From G963701675 sp963701675 (GTDB lineage Bacteria; Planctomycetota; Planctomycetia; Gemmatales; Gemmataceae), in the NCBI GenBank assembly GCA_963701675.1, contig OY969623.1, positions 3,968,001-4,032,000 on the forward strand: a stretch of 64,000 bases of DNA, read 5' to 3'. The notes under the pieces were generated by a model, which made no database searches, was not told where the DNA came from, and saw nothing but the letters and a program-made list of their open reading frames with translations. Position numbers and translations under genes: made by a program. This document shows, piece after piece, positions 37,090 to 45,700 of the stretch. Position 1 is the first letter of the stretch, and each line of letters starts with the position of its first letter.

Positions 37090-37905
37090 ATGTCCTTCGT
37101 CCGCATTTACTGGCTCTACATTCGTAGTTCGCGGTGGTGGCTCGGCCCGTTGGCGATTGCCGGAGGGCTCGTCTGTCTTTGGGGCTCGCAACACCATTGG
37201 CAACAGACAGACGCCGACTCCCTGCGATTCAAAGAAACCGGAGTCTTGGTGGCGGGAAAAATCATTCAGAAAACAGAACGTTCGGATTGGCACGGCGCAG
37301 CGTCAAAGCTCAAATACTCACTTCGTTATCGATACACGGATAATGCGGGGGCTGAACATCATGGCAACGCCGAGGTTTCCGAACCGATGTGGAAACGCTA
37401 CCACCTCGACGACACGGTGTCGGTCACGTTTCTGGCCGGCGAGCCCGCGACAAGCCAACTCAGCGAACATGGCGACCATGCCAAGCACCCGGCACAACTG
37501 GTGGCACTCTTCTGCGGTACGGCGTTGGTGGTCGGTGGAACTGTTCACCTGCTGTACATATTCGTCCGCGCCTGGCGCAAGGTGCGCGTAATAAAACACG
37601 GCGTGGCTAGTGTTGCCCGAGTCGATCATGTGACGTCGGATGCGCCCGAAATCCGAAACGGTGACCATCAAGGGGGCAAAACGGCTCGGCGCCGGCTCGG
37701 TTACTCATTCGTCGATCACCGTGGGATAGCGCGCGACGGGGAAACGATGTTATTGCCATTTCACTTGGCATCGCGATGGCGGCCCGGTGACCCCATCCTG
37801 GTCGTGTATCACCCGGACCATGTGCTTCGGCACGAGGTCGATCTTTTCGGCGCCCGGTCCGAGGAATTAGCTCGGCAATTGGATAGCTCACAAGGACGGA
37901 ACTAA
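37090..37905 (+). CDS. DUF3592 membrane protein, two-domain form
   Basis: A 271-residue protein with a membrane helix near residues 14-30 (WWLGPLAIAGGLVCLWG) and another near 140-165 (LVALFCGTALVVGGTVHLLYIFV). DUF3592-like beta domains precede and follow the second helix (LVAGKIIQKTE, LKYSLRYRYTDNAGAEHHG, DDTVSVTFLAGEPATSQL; then RLGYSFVDHRGIARDGE and GDPILVVYHPDHVLRHEVDLFG). Function unknown. The mutL start is two bases after its stop, so the genes are co-transcribed and perhaps translationally coupled. A TTG at 37072 is a less likely start. Confidence 0.8.
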   Translation: MSFVRIYWLYIRSSRWWLGPLAIAGGLVCLWGSQHHWQQTDADSLRFKETGVLVAGKIIQKTERSDWHGAASKLKYSLRYRYTDNAGAEHHGNAEVSEPMWKRYHLDDTVSVTFLAGEPATSQLSEHGDHAKHPAQLVALFCGTALVVGGTVHLLYIFVRAWRKVRVIKHGVASVARVDHVTSDAPEIRNGDHQGGKTARRRLGYSFVDHRGIARDGETMLLPFHLASRWRPGDPILVVYHPDHVLRHEVDLFGARSEELARQLDSSQGRN

Positions 37906-37907
37906 TC

Positions 37908-39704
37908 ATGCCGCGGATCCACCAGTTGCCGGCGGAAGTCATCGCCAAGATTGCGGCCGGCGAGGTCATCGAACGCCCGGCCAGTGTGGTCAAGGAACTT
38001 CTGGAAAACTCGATCGATGCGGGCAGTACTCGGATCGACATCGACATCGAAAACGGCGGCGCGGAGTTGATCTCGGTGGTTGACAACGGCGGCGGCATCT
38101 CGCCCGCCGACCTGCCCCTGGCATTTGCCAGCCACGCCACCAGCAAGCTCGCCGGCGCGGATGATCTGTTTCGTATCGGCACACTGGGTTTCCGCGGCGA
38201 AGCGCTCTCGTCCATCGGTGGCGTGGCACAGGTCCGACTTCAGTCCCGGCCGGCCGATCACGATGCAGGCGCCGAGATTTCATGCGAAGGAAGCCAACTC
38301 TCCGCCGTCCGCACGTGGAACGGCGCCTATGGCACACGCATCGACGTGCGCCACCTTTTCTTCAATACGCCGGTTCGCCGAAAGTTCCTTCGGACCACCT
38401 CAACGGAAGTCGGCCATGTCTGCGAAACCTTCACCCGCATCGCGCTTTCTCATCCCTCTTTGCACCTGGCCCTGCGTCACAACGCCAAGAAGGTGTATGA
38501 CGTCGCATCCGTCGTGGGATTGAAGGAGCGCATGGGTTTGTTCTTCGGCGCCGGCGTACGCGACCGGCTCTATGAAGTGCAGGTGGAACATGCTTCCATT
38601 CGGCTGCACGGGTTCATTGCCGATCCGTCCTGCGATCGCGGCACGGCGAAGTTGCAGTACCTATTCCTGAACGGGCGCTGGATTCGCGATCGAAGTCTTG
38701 GTCACGCACTTCAAGAAGCCTACCGCGGGCTAATCATGACCGGCCGATATCCGGTGGCCGTGCTGTTCCTGGAGATGGCGCCCGACCAGGTGGACGTGAA
38801 TGTGCATCCGACCAAATCCGAAGTTCGCTTCCGGGACGGCCAGGCGGTCTACCATCTCTTTTTCGGGGCGATTCGGGAACGTCTTCGAGCCGAGAACCTG
38901 ACGGCCCGGCTACAACGACCGGCCGGGCTAACGGCACCCGCGATGCCGGCTGCACCCGTTGATGCATTCCCGGTGTTCGACCTGAAGCCGATGCCTCGTC
39001 CCACGCCCATGAACGCGACGCATCCGACGCCGGCCACCTCGCGTCCCGAGATATCTGGCGATGGTGTTGCACAACCTAATGGATCGAGTGCAGCAGTAGG
39101 TCATTCGACGCCGAACGGCGACGCTTCCGCCGCCCCGAACGCGATTCAATTGCACGACGCGTATCTTGTGCTCGAAACTCCCGAAGGCATGCTCGTCATC
39201 GATCAGCACGCCCTTCACGAGCGGATTCTTTATGAACAACTCAAGGCCCGCATTCAGTCTGCCGGTTCGTTGGAACGGCAGCGCCTCTTGGTTCCGGAAC
39301 CCGTCGACCTACCGGCGGAGCAGGCTGCCCGCGTCATGGAACACAAGGACGCCCTTGCCGAACTTGGATTGGAAGTAGCGGACTTTGGCGGCGGAACAAT
39401 CTTACTGAGCACCTACCCGGCGATCATCGGCAATCGTCCGCCGCAATCGATCCTGTTGGCCGTCGTCGACCACCTGGCGTCCAAAGACCGAATGCCCAAT
39501 CGTGAACAACTCTTGAATGATCTGATCAGTTTGATGGCCTGCCATGCCGCCGTGAAATCGGGAGACCGACTCTCGCCCGATGAAATCGCGACTCTGATCG
39601 AGCAACGCGAATCGGCCGACAACATCCATCATTGCCCCCACGGCCGACCAACCTCGCTCCTCTTCAGCAAACAGGAACTCGACCGCCAGTTTCGGCGGAT
39701 TTGA
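37908..39704 (+). CDS. mutL: DNA mismatch repair endonuclease MutL
   Basis: A 598-residue MutL. The N-terminal GHKL ATPase shows IAAGEVIERPASVVKELLEN, IDAGSTRI, VDNGGGI, SHATSKL, TLGFRGEALSSI and FFNTPVRRKFL. The variable Pro/Ala-rich linker spans about residues 345-410. The C-terminal domain contains the endonuclease motif DQHALHERILYE near residue 430 and the later metal-site segments ACHAAVKSGD and HHCPHGRPT. By comparison with known MutL proteins it should therefore nick DNA itself rather than rely on MutH. mutS is not in the window. The stop is followed by a run of inverted repeats. Confidence 0.97.
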   Translation: MPRIHQLPAEVIAKIAAGEVIERPASVVKELLENSIDAGSTRIDIDIENGGAELISVVDNGGGISPADLPLAFASHATSKLAGADDLFRIGTLGFRGEALSSIGGVAQVRLQSRPADHDAGAEISCEGSQLSAVRTWNGAYGTRIDVRHLFFNTPVRRKFLRTTSTEVGHVCETFTRIALSHPSLHLALRHNAKKVYDVASVVGLKERMGLFFGAGVRDRLYEVQVEHASIRLHGFIADPSCDRGTAKLQYLFLNGRWIRDRSLGHALQEAYRGLIMTGRYPVAVLFLEMAPDQVDVNVHPTKSEVRFRDGQAVYHLFFGAIRERLRAENLTARLQRPAGLTAPAMPAAPVDAFPVFDLKPMPRPTPMNATHPTPATSRPEISGDGVAQPNGSSAAVGHSTPNGDASAAPNAIQLHDAYLVLETPEGMLVIDQHALHERILYEQLKARIQSAGSLERQRLLVPEPVDLPAEQAARVMEHKDALAELGLEVADFGGGTILLSTYPAIIGNRPPQSILLAVVDHLASKDRMPNREQLLNDLISLMACHAAVKSGDRLSPDEIATLIEQRESADNIHHCPHGRPTSLLFSKQELDRQFRRI

Positions 39705-39729
39705 GTCGAACGCGGACTCGGAAAAGGAG

Positions 39730-39808
39730 GTAGGGTGCCGTCAAGTCTTCGCAGACGCACCGAGCCGGCGGCATACCGGTGCGTCCGCGCGGACTTGACG
39801 CACCCTAC
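39730..39808. repeat. Nested inverted repeat after mutL
   Basis: GTAGGGTGC (39730-39738) pairs with GCACCCTAC (39800-39808), extended inward by GTCAAGTC with GACTTGAC after one unpaired base. An inner pair, GACGCACCG with CGGTGCGTC, gives a nested cruciform-like structure. It lies between the convergent mutL and Vsr-like genes. The form resembles a small mobile or REP-like palindromic unit; copy number in this genome is unknown. Confidence 0.75.
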
Positions 39809-39820
39809 AATCATCCAGCT

Positions 39821-39913
39821 GTGGCGTGGTCTCCCGACCACGCCACCGCCCGCGACCGAAGGTCTCCCGCGAAACTATCGACGCCAGGTGGCACGGTCAG
39901 GAGACCGTGCCAC
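39821..39913. repeat. Paired self-complementary hairpins, locus 3
   Basis: Left: GTGGCGTGGTC, loop TCCC, GACCACGCCAC (39821-39846). Right: GTGGCACGGTC, loop AGGA, GACCGTGCCAC (39888-39913). Both stems are perfect over 11 bp. Compared in the same orientation the stems differ at two positions, and both differences are matched by the complementary change in the other arm. It lies between the convergent mutL and Vsr-like genes, where a two-way terminator would fit. Confidence 0.85.
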
Positions 39914-39950
39914 AACCGTGTGCGGAGTGCCAAGTCAAAAAGCCCGCCGT

Positions 39951-40229
39951 TCAGCCTCGCAAGAACTTCAAGAGTCGTGCGTGCGTGGCCGCCGCTCGAG
40001 CCTGGGTCGTTTGGCATTCCCAGATGGTAAGAACTCGCCATCCCGCTCGGCGTAACGCCGAGAGCGTCCGGCGGTCACGGGTCTTGTTGCGTTCGATCTT
40101 GGCAATCCAATAATCCCGAGACGACGACGGCAAACGGCATCGCCCGCAGGTGTGCCCATGCCAGAAACAACCGCTGACAAGGACCACTTTGCGACGCGAA
40201 GGAAAGACGAGATCGGGCGTGCCGGACAC
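39951..40229 (-). CDS. Very short patch repair (Vsr)-like endonuclease, N-terminally truncated
   Basis: About 92 residues from a GTG at 40229: SGTPDLVFPSRRKVVLVSGCFWHGHTC, then YWIAKIERNKTRDRRTLSALRRAGWRVLTIWEC. This is the catalytic core of Vsr-type nicking endonucleases, which act at T:G mismatches left by deaminated 5-methylcytosine. The metal Asp (TPDLVF) and the FWHGH motif with its zinc-site Cys and His residues are kept. The normal N-terminal 40-50 residues, which carry a catalytic Glu and the RMSRIR-like region, are missing. In their place is a separate zinc-ribbon frame ending four bases upstream. The frame is open back to 40325. No cytosine methyltransferase is nearby. Probably a remnant or reduced gene. 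Confidence 0.65.
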   Translation of the reverse strand: MSGTPDLVFPSRRKVVLVSGCFWHGHTCGRCRLPSSSRDYWIAKIERNKTRDRRTLSALRRAGWRVLTIWECQTTQARAAATHARLLKFLRG

Positions 40230-40233
40230 CTGA

Positions 40234-40395
40234 TTAACTATCCGGCTCGGTTTCATCGGCGCACTCGGGACAAAGATCGCCGTACCAGTCTTCGCAGTAC
40301 ACGCGGGTTTGGTGACAGCGTGCACAGCGCTTTTCGTTACCCGGTGGTGGCGAAGGATTTCTACCTAGTTTGGAAACAACATCCTTAGGAACCAA
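40234..40395 (-). CDS. Small zinc-ribbon protein
   Basis: A 53-codon frame ending RCARCHQTRVYCEDWYGDLCPECADETEPDS. Two CxxC knuckles (CARC and CPEC) 14 residues apart, plus an extra Cys, make a plausible zinc ribbon. No ATG is available: the start would be a TTG at 40395, nine bases after the stop of the upstream gene, or the frame may be the tail of a longer gene that lost its start. It ends four bases before the truncated Vsr-like frame. Function unknown. Confidence 0.4.
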   Translation of the reverse strand: MVPKDVVSKLGRNPSPPPGNEKRCARCHQTRVYCEDWYGDLCPECADETEPDS

Positions 40396-40404
40396 GAAGT
40401 CACA

Positions 40405-40668
40405 TCACGGAGTAGGTTTCGCGTTTGTGAGATTCTGCACTTCAGGCGGTAACTCGACGCCGCGCATCCCAAGGTATTCAACCGCGATTCGATCCATGTC
40501 AAAAAACGAAAGGTCGATTTCAGGGCCATCTACAAAACGAAGGAAGACTTGTCGGGTTTCAAATGGCCACGCGCCGAGTACGATGCGAAGACTGTCCATG
40601 TGTACCTTGTCATCTTCATGCCGATCCCACCAAATCGTGTTACGCAGCTGGACCAAGTTCTCGTTCAT
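40405..40668 (-). CDS. Small hypothetical protein
   Basis: An 87-residue protein: MNENLVQLRNTIWWDRHEDDKVHMDSLRIVLGAWPFETRQVFLRFVDGPEIDLSFFDMDRIAVEYLG and a tail. GGGAG seven bases before the ATG supports expression. The alternating hydrophobic pattern suggests a small alpha/beta protein. No family is recognised. It is divergent from the XRE gene, about 90 bases away, and heads the minus-strand group that includes the zinc ribbon and the Vsr-like gene. Confidence 0.6.
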   Translation of the reverse strand: MNENLVQLRNTIWWDRHEDDKVHMDSLRIVLGAWPFETRQVFLRFVDGPEIDLSFFDMDRIAVEYLGMRGVELPPEVQNLTNAKPTP

Positions 40669-40758
40669 GTGTCATCTCCCGTTGTTTGATCCTACAGCGG
40701 TTTCTGCGCCGCTGTACCGAATTTGGGAGCATTATAGTCTGCTCCCATAATCGGATCA

Positions 40759-41042
40759 ATGGAAAAGTCTACACACACTCCCGAATACGAAGCCCTTCGA
40801 TCTCAGTTGCGGGCAACGCGCAAGGCCGCGGGACTTTCCCAACGCGATCTCGCCGCGCGTCTGAAAGTTCCGCACAGCTGGGTCGCAAAAGTTGAATCTG
40901 GAGAGCACGGATCGATTTGGTGGAGCTTGTCTGGTTCATGTCCGCCTGCGGTACAGATCCAATTCCGGCTTCGCAGCGCTTGCTTCAACAAATTGCGGCG
41001 AAAGGAGCGAGATTCCGGCAAAAGGGAGGTCAGTCGAGATGA
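40759..41042 (+). CDS. XRE-type helix-turn-helix regulator (one frameshift)
   Basis: The N-terminus is a standard XRE DNA-binding domain: EYEALRSQLRATRKAAGLSQRDLAARLKVPHSWVAKVESGE. After GEH the frame is lost, but RIDLVELVWFMSACGTDPIPASQRLLQQIAAKGARFRQKGGQSR continues one frame over to a TGA at 41040-41042, exactly as expected for this family. One missing C near 40910 explains the break. The restored product is about 94 residues. Its stop overlaps the HNH gene start (ATGA). It could act as a controller of the HNH gene, as C proteins do in restriction systems; this is inference. Confidence 0.75.
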
Positions 41043-41647
41043 CAACTCCCGAGGACATCTTGCGACGCAAGCTTTTGTTGGCTGCCTTTCAGATGCCTGC
41101 AGTGGCCTCACTCGTTTCACGCAAATCGAGCATAACTAACGCATTCGTAAACACATTGATTCCTCAAATCACGCCGACGCTGGAAGAAATTCAGGAAGCG
41201 CTGGCGCTTCTTGGCATGGACATGACGGATGTTAGGTGCGCGTACTGCGGGGACAAGATGACTGAATGGGACCACCTGAGGCCGCTGGTCGTGAAGCAGC
41301 GACCGACAGGGTATATTTCCGAGATCGCGAATTTGGTGCCCGCTTGCGGGAAATGCAACCAGAGTAAGGGCAACTCCGCATGGCGTGAATGGATGCTGAG
41401 CAAGACGGCAAGGCATTCACCTACGACGCGTGGCAAATCCGATGTGGCCGAACGTATCGCCCGCTTGGAGGCTTACGAACGTTGGCGACCCCCCAGAAGA
41501 ATCGAGGACTTTGAAGCAATTCTCGGCAAGGAGGAATGGGAGAGGTATTGGCAGGCATGGCAAAGAATAAATGCCGATCTGCGCGAATTCCAGTTAGTTG
41601 CCGACGAACTTCGCGCCAAGATCGCGAAAGCTCTTCAGCAACCATGA
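41039..41647 (+). CDS. HNH endonuclease
   Basis: A 202-residue protein. The helical N-terminus (TPEDILRRKLLLAAFQMPAVASLVSRKSSITNAFVNTLIP) precedes an HNH nuclease core: VRCAYCGDKMTEWDHLRPLV (first zinc knuckle and catalytic His in WDH) and NLVPACGKCNQSKGN (Asn and second knuckle). A helical C-terminus follows (AERIARLEAYERW, WERYWQAWQRI). The start at 41039 overlaps the XRE stop, so the two proteins are made together. No methyltransferase or toxin partner is adjacent. Candidate roles are a restriction-type nuclease, an abortive-infection effector or a homing-like nuclease; sequence alone does not decide. Confidence 0.85.
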   Translation: MTTPEDILRRKLLLAAFQMPAVASLVSRKSSITNAFVNTLIPQITPTLEEIQEALALLGMDMTDVRCAYCGDKMTEWDHLRPLVVKQRPTGYISEIANLVPACGKCNQSKGNSAWREWMLSKTARHSPTTRGKSDVAERIARLEAYERWRPPRRIEDFEAILGKEEWERYWQAWQRINADLREFQLVADELRAKIAKALQQP

Positions 41648-41901
41648 CGGCCTAGCCGCTCGCTTCTCCTTAGAGGCGTCCGGAGACACCCGGCCGCTCC
41701 TTCCGCAATGAAATGACGAACTGATCCAAAACTCGACCGACCACGCTGTTGGCCGCGCGATTGCATCAATGCTTGGCGCTGCTTGTTTCCGGCTTCTTCC
41801 AAGCGACGAATAAACCGATTGGCCAACGTGTCGCATGCGTTGCGGACGCTACAATGAGTTGGTAGTCCGTAGGCTGCTCAGGAGTCTGAAGGAAACCAAG
41901 A

Positions 41902-42132
41902 ATGACAATAACCCTAAGCGCCGACTTGGAATCCGCTCTCAAGGCCGTCGCCTCCCGGTTGGGAATGGCACCCGAGGATTTGGCGATCAACTCGTTACGC
42001 GAACGGTTTGTAAGCTCCGCGCAACCGATTCAACCACGGGACGAATGGGAGCGCCGGCTGCTTGGCGCCGCCAGCGATTGCGGCGTAGCACTGTCACACG
42101 AGGCGGTCAGTAGCGAAGGACTCTACGACTGA
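41902..42132 (+). CDS. Small antitoxin-like protein (ribbon-helix-helix type), orphan
   Basis: A 76-residue protein starting MTITLSADLESALKAVASRLGMAPEDLAINSLRERFV, the pattern of a ribbon-helix-helix DNA-binding antitoxin (short strand, two helices). It is followed by EWERRLLGAASDCGVALSHEAVSSEGLYD, a C-terminal tail of the sort that contacts a toxin. No PIN-domain or RelE-like gene follows; the next 590 bases are empty. Either the toxin has been lost or the protein works alone. AAGGAAACCAAG precedes the ATG. Confidence 0.65.
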   Translation: MTITLSADLESALKAVASRLGMAPEDLAINSLRERFVSSAQPIQPRDEWERRLLGAASDCGVALSHEAVSSEGLYD

Positions 42133-42725
42133 TGGCCTCGGATTCACTCCCATCCCCTTTCTCACTGTTCTGTTAGCGGGCTCGCCATTTTCCTCCGTCC
42201 CCTTATTGACGAACCACTGTGCCATCTGATAAACCCAATGGGTTCGATTGGGCGCACTGCGCTGGAGTCGCAACGATGGGCAGCACGAATCATCATGTTG
42301 GTTTCAAAGAATCTCACACCGATACAGCGCGTCCGTGCTTGTCGATGCCAAAGTGAGACACCGTCAACAAACGAGGAAAATGGGACAGGGAGTCGTGTCG
42401 AATCACGCAGATGGAATCCACATCGGCACTTGCGTGAAATCAACATGTCGTCGGCCGTGCTTGGACCGCGATTCGGTTACTCTCACGCAGCACCGACTTA
42501 AGGCGAGCCGGGAATCGAACGGGTCGCACTGTGACATTCTCCGGCAAGTTGTGTCATTCACGCCGTGGCGCGAGCGAAACTTGCTCATCGAAGGTAAAAC
42601 AGTTGCTCTTTGGATTCGTCCAAACCTACCTTTCCAAAAAGCCGGAAATTGAGTCCAATTACGCCGCCGTGCGCCCAGCGTGCGCCGGCCACTCTGGAAC
42701 CGCCTAAGCTGCCTAGGTTGCTCGC
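42133..42725. other. Empty stretch after the antitoxin-like gene
   Basis: About 590 bases with no convincing gene. Open frames at 42238-42501 and 42248-42652 lack ribosome sites, have unusual composition (many Cys, His and Ser) and overlap in competing frames. The position directly after an orphan antitoxin suggests a decayed toxin or other lost genes, which is inference. The right end must contain the promoter of the large FHA/coiled-coil gene. Confidence 0.55.
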
Positions 42726-45700
42726 ATGGCCGATTCCGTTCCGAATTCGTTAAGTCCTCCAGACGAATCGAGCCTCGCTGCGCTGCCGGATATTCAAATC
42801 GAAGTGCGGCATGGATCGGCCCGCCCGCTCCTCTATCCTATGAGCGATGCTTCGTTTCTCGTGGGCAGCGTTGCCGGCTGCGATCTGCGCCTCCCGGGCG
42901 GCGACTTGCCTTCATTGATATGCCTGATCAGCCGGCTTCCCGGAAGCGCCAGCATTCGAAAACTCGTGCCGACGCTTTCACTCGTCCACAACGGCGAATC
43001 CATCACGCAAACAACCCTGGCCGACGGCGATACGATCCGAATCGGCCCGATTGATCTGGTCATTCACTACACGCCTTCGTCGGCATCGTCGCTCAGGGAC
43101 GAGGAGTTCGCCAAGCGACGGCAGCTTCTGGACGCCGAGGCGGCCCGACTCGCCGAAGAGCGGCGGCGAATCGAGGAACTTCGCAATCAGTATGAATCGG
43201 ACCTGGTGCGACTGGATCGGCAACGAGGGCAGCTCGACGAGACACATCAGCAACACGAAGAGCGCACACACGACATCGACGAGCGCTCGGCGCAGTTGGA
43301 AAAAGACATAACGCAACTGCGCGAGCACGCCCGGCTGGTGCAGCAACTCCAGCGTCGTTATGAGAACGATGCCCAGATCGTCAACCAGCAACGCGAAGAA
43401 CTACGCGCCACCCAGGCTGCACTCGACGAGCGGAATGCGGCTCTCGAAACGCAGCAAGTCATGACGGCCCAGCTTCGGACCCGCGTCGAGAGAATGCGGG
43501 AAGAAGCGCAGCAGGAAAATCAAGTCCTGGCCGAACAGCGTGACCGGCAAATACAAGTTGACAACGAATTGAGAACACGAACGCATGAACTGGAAAATCG
43601 ACAGCAGGAACTTGCCCGGCAGTCGAAGGACTTTGAAGATCAGTCGCGCCAGTTGGCTGAGCGACGTGTCGCCGTCGAAGGATCAGAGGAAGAGCTTCGG
43701 CAGCAGCGGGATCGGTTGGCGCGCGACGACGAAAAACTCATCGTCCAAGCGACGCAGTTGGAAGCGCAGCGGGCGGAGCAAGTTCAGCGCGCCCTGGCGC
43801 TGGACCAACAGGTAGCCGCGTGCGCTCAGTCGCAGGAGGTTCTTTCGTCCGAGCGTCAGAAGCTGGCGGAGAGAGAAGCGGCGATCGCGAAGGTAGAGGC
43901 AGCCCGTGACGCGCTACAAGAACAACTGCGGCTCCGCGATCAGGATCTGGCGGAGCGCCTTCGTGTGCTGACCGAGAGTGAATCGCGGCATGCGGAAGCC
44001 GTTTCGCAACTGGAAGGCCGGCGGCGGGACCTCGAGCAAGTGCACGAACAGGCGGACACGCGGCATGCGAACGAACGAAATGAGCTACAGAAACGCGCTG
44101 TCGAACTGCAAGATCGTGAAGCGGCGCTAAGCCGACAGGATGCCGACTTGCAGAGTCAATTCGAGCGCCTGAAACACCAGGGCCGAGTTCTCGGCGCGGC
44201 ACGGAAGCTCTTTTACGAAGAGCAGCAAAACCTGGAGAAAATGTCGGCGGCCGCGAACGAAGACGCCGCTCGACACCAGGAAGAATGGGAAAGCTTCCGC
44301 AGTAGCGCCCGCGATTTGGGACAGCAACTTCGTCAATTGCAAGATCAAGCCCATGCATCGATCACGCAATTCGAGCATGCGCGCGAACAACTGCGAACGC
44401 ATTTGACCGAAGTTCACGAATACGCACGGCGAGCCCACGACGAGGTGGACACACTGCGCTCCGAGGTTGAGAAGGATGCCGAACTGAATCGCCAACAAGC
44501 CGCGGTCTTGCGGCGAAGTCGCGATGAAGATCGGCTTGCCGTCGCCTCGTTTCGGCAGCACTTGATCGAATGGCAAAGCAAAGTCAGCGACATGCGCCGA
44601 ACCCTGAACGAGAGCGAAGCGCGCCTGGGCGAACGCGAAGTCGAAATGAATGCGGTTTCTGCACGGCTGGTGCGTCAGTCGGAAGACCTGCAAGTTCAAC
44701 AACGCGAAGTGAGTGAACGTCGCGACGTGATGGAGCGACACCTCACCGACATGCAGGAGTGGTACCGAAGTAAACTACGCGATCTATGTGAGCAATTCAG
44801 CGATGATGCGGCGCCGGCTCGAATTACGCGCTTCGCCAATGACGAGGAAGAAAATGAAGGCGAGCCGGCAATCCTATCCCTCACGACGGCCATCGATTCA
44901 GGTGATCGGCAACTGGGTGAACTGCTAAAGGCCAATGGCCTCGTTGAACCGGATACGCTCACCGCCCTATTGGTCGAGGCGAGAAAGCAACGCCGCTCCC
45001 TGCGGCAGGTATTGCTCTCGAACGGCACGGTCACGCTGTATCAACTCGCGGTGATTGAGGCGGGCAACCTGGACAAGTTGGTATTGGGGCCGGTGCGGAT
45101 TTTGGATCGACTGTACGCCAACGCGAAAGAGGTCGTGTATCGAGTTTATGACCCGCGCCGCCGCACGGGTGACGGGTTGGCCATCCTTCGCCATCTGGCC
45201 GAAACCGAAATGGAGCATGCGGTACACCCGGATGAATTTCGGCAGCGATTTGGGGCCGCCGCCGGTGTGCAGCATGAGCACGTGACCGCGACACTGGAGG
45301 TGCTCGAGGTGAGTGGTCGGCCGGCGGCATTGCAGGAACATGTCATGGGCCTGCCCGCATCCGATTGGCCGAACATCTTCGCCGTACCGGGCGTCGTGTT
45401 TCGTTTGCTGAATCAGGCCGCACTCGGGCTCCAAGCCGTGCATGAGGCGGGCCTGGTTCATGGGCATCTGCATCCGTCGTTGATCCTGCTGTTGCCCGAT
45501 GGCCGGCTCAAGATCCATGGCTTGGGCGAGCCGCCGTGGTTGGCCACCACGGAGAAGTCCGATTCGGAATCGGACGATGACGTCACTCCACGTGATGATC
45601 TCATCGCACTGGGCCGAATGGCAAGCGCATGGACGAACGCCTCCGAAGCTTCCGCGCCCCAGGCAAAAGCACGACCCAGTCGACTGAATGCCGTGATTCA

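Noticed and set aside
42495..42530. A tRNA T-arm-like stretch (GGGAATCGAACGGGTCGCA)
   Set aside because: The flanks do not form acceptor, D or anticodon stems in either orientation.
43738..44358. A 206-codon minus-strand frame within the coiled-coil gene
   Set aside because: It is antisense to a continuous 1050-codon gene and has Arg/Pro/Ser-rich composition typical of a shadow frame.
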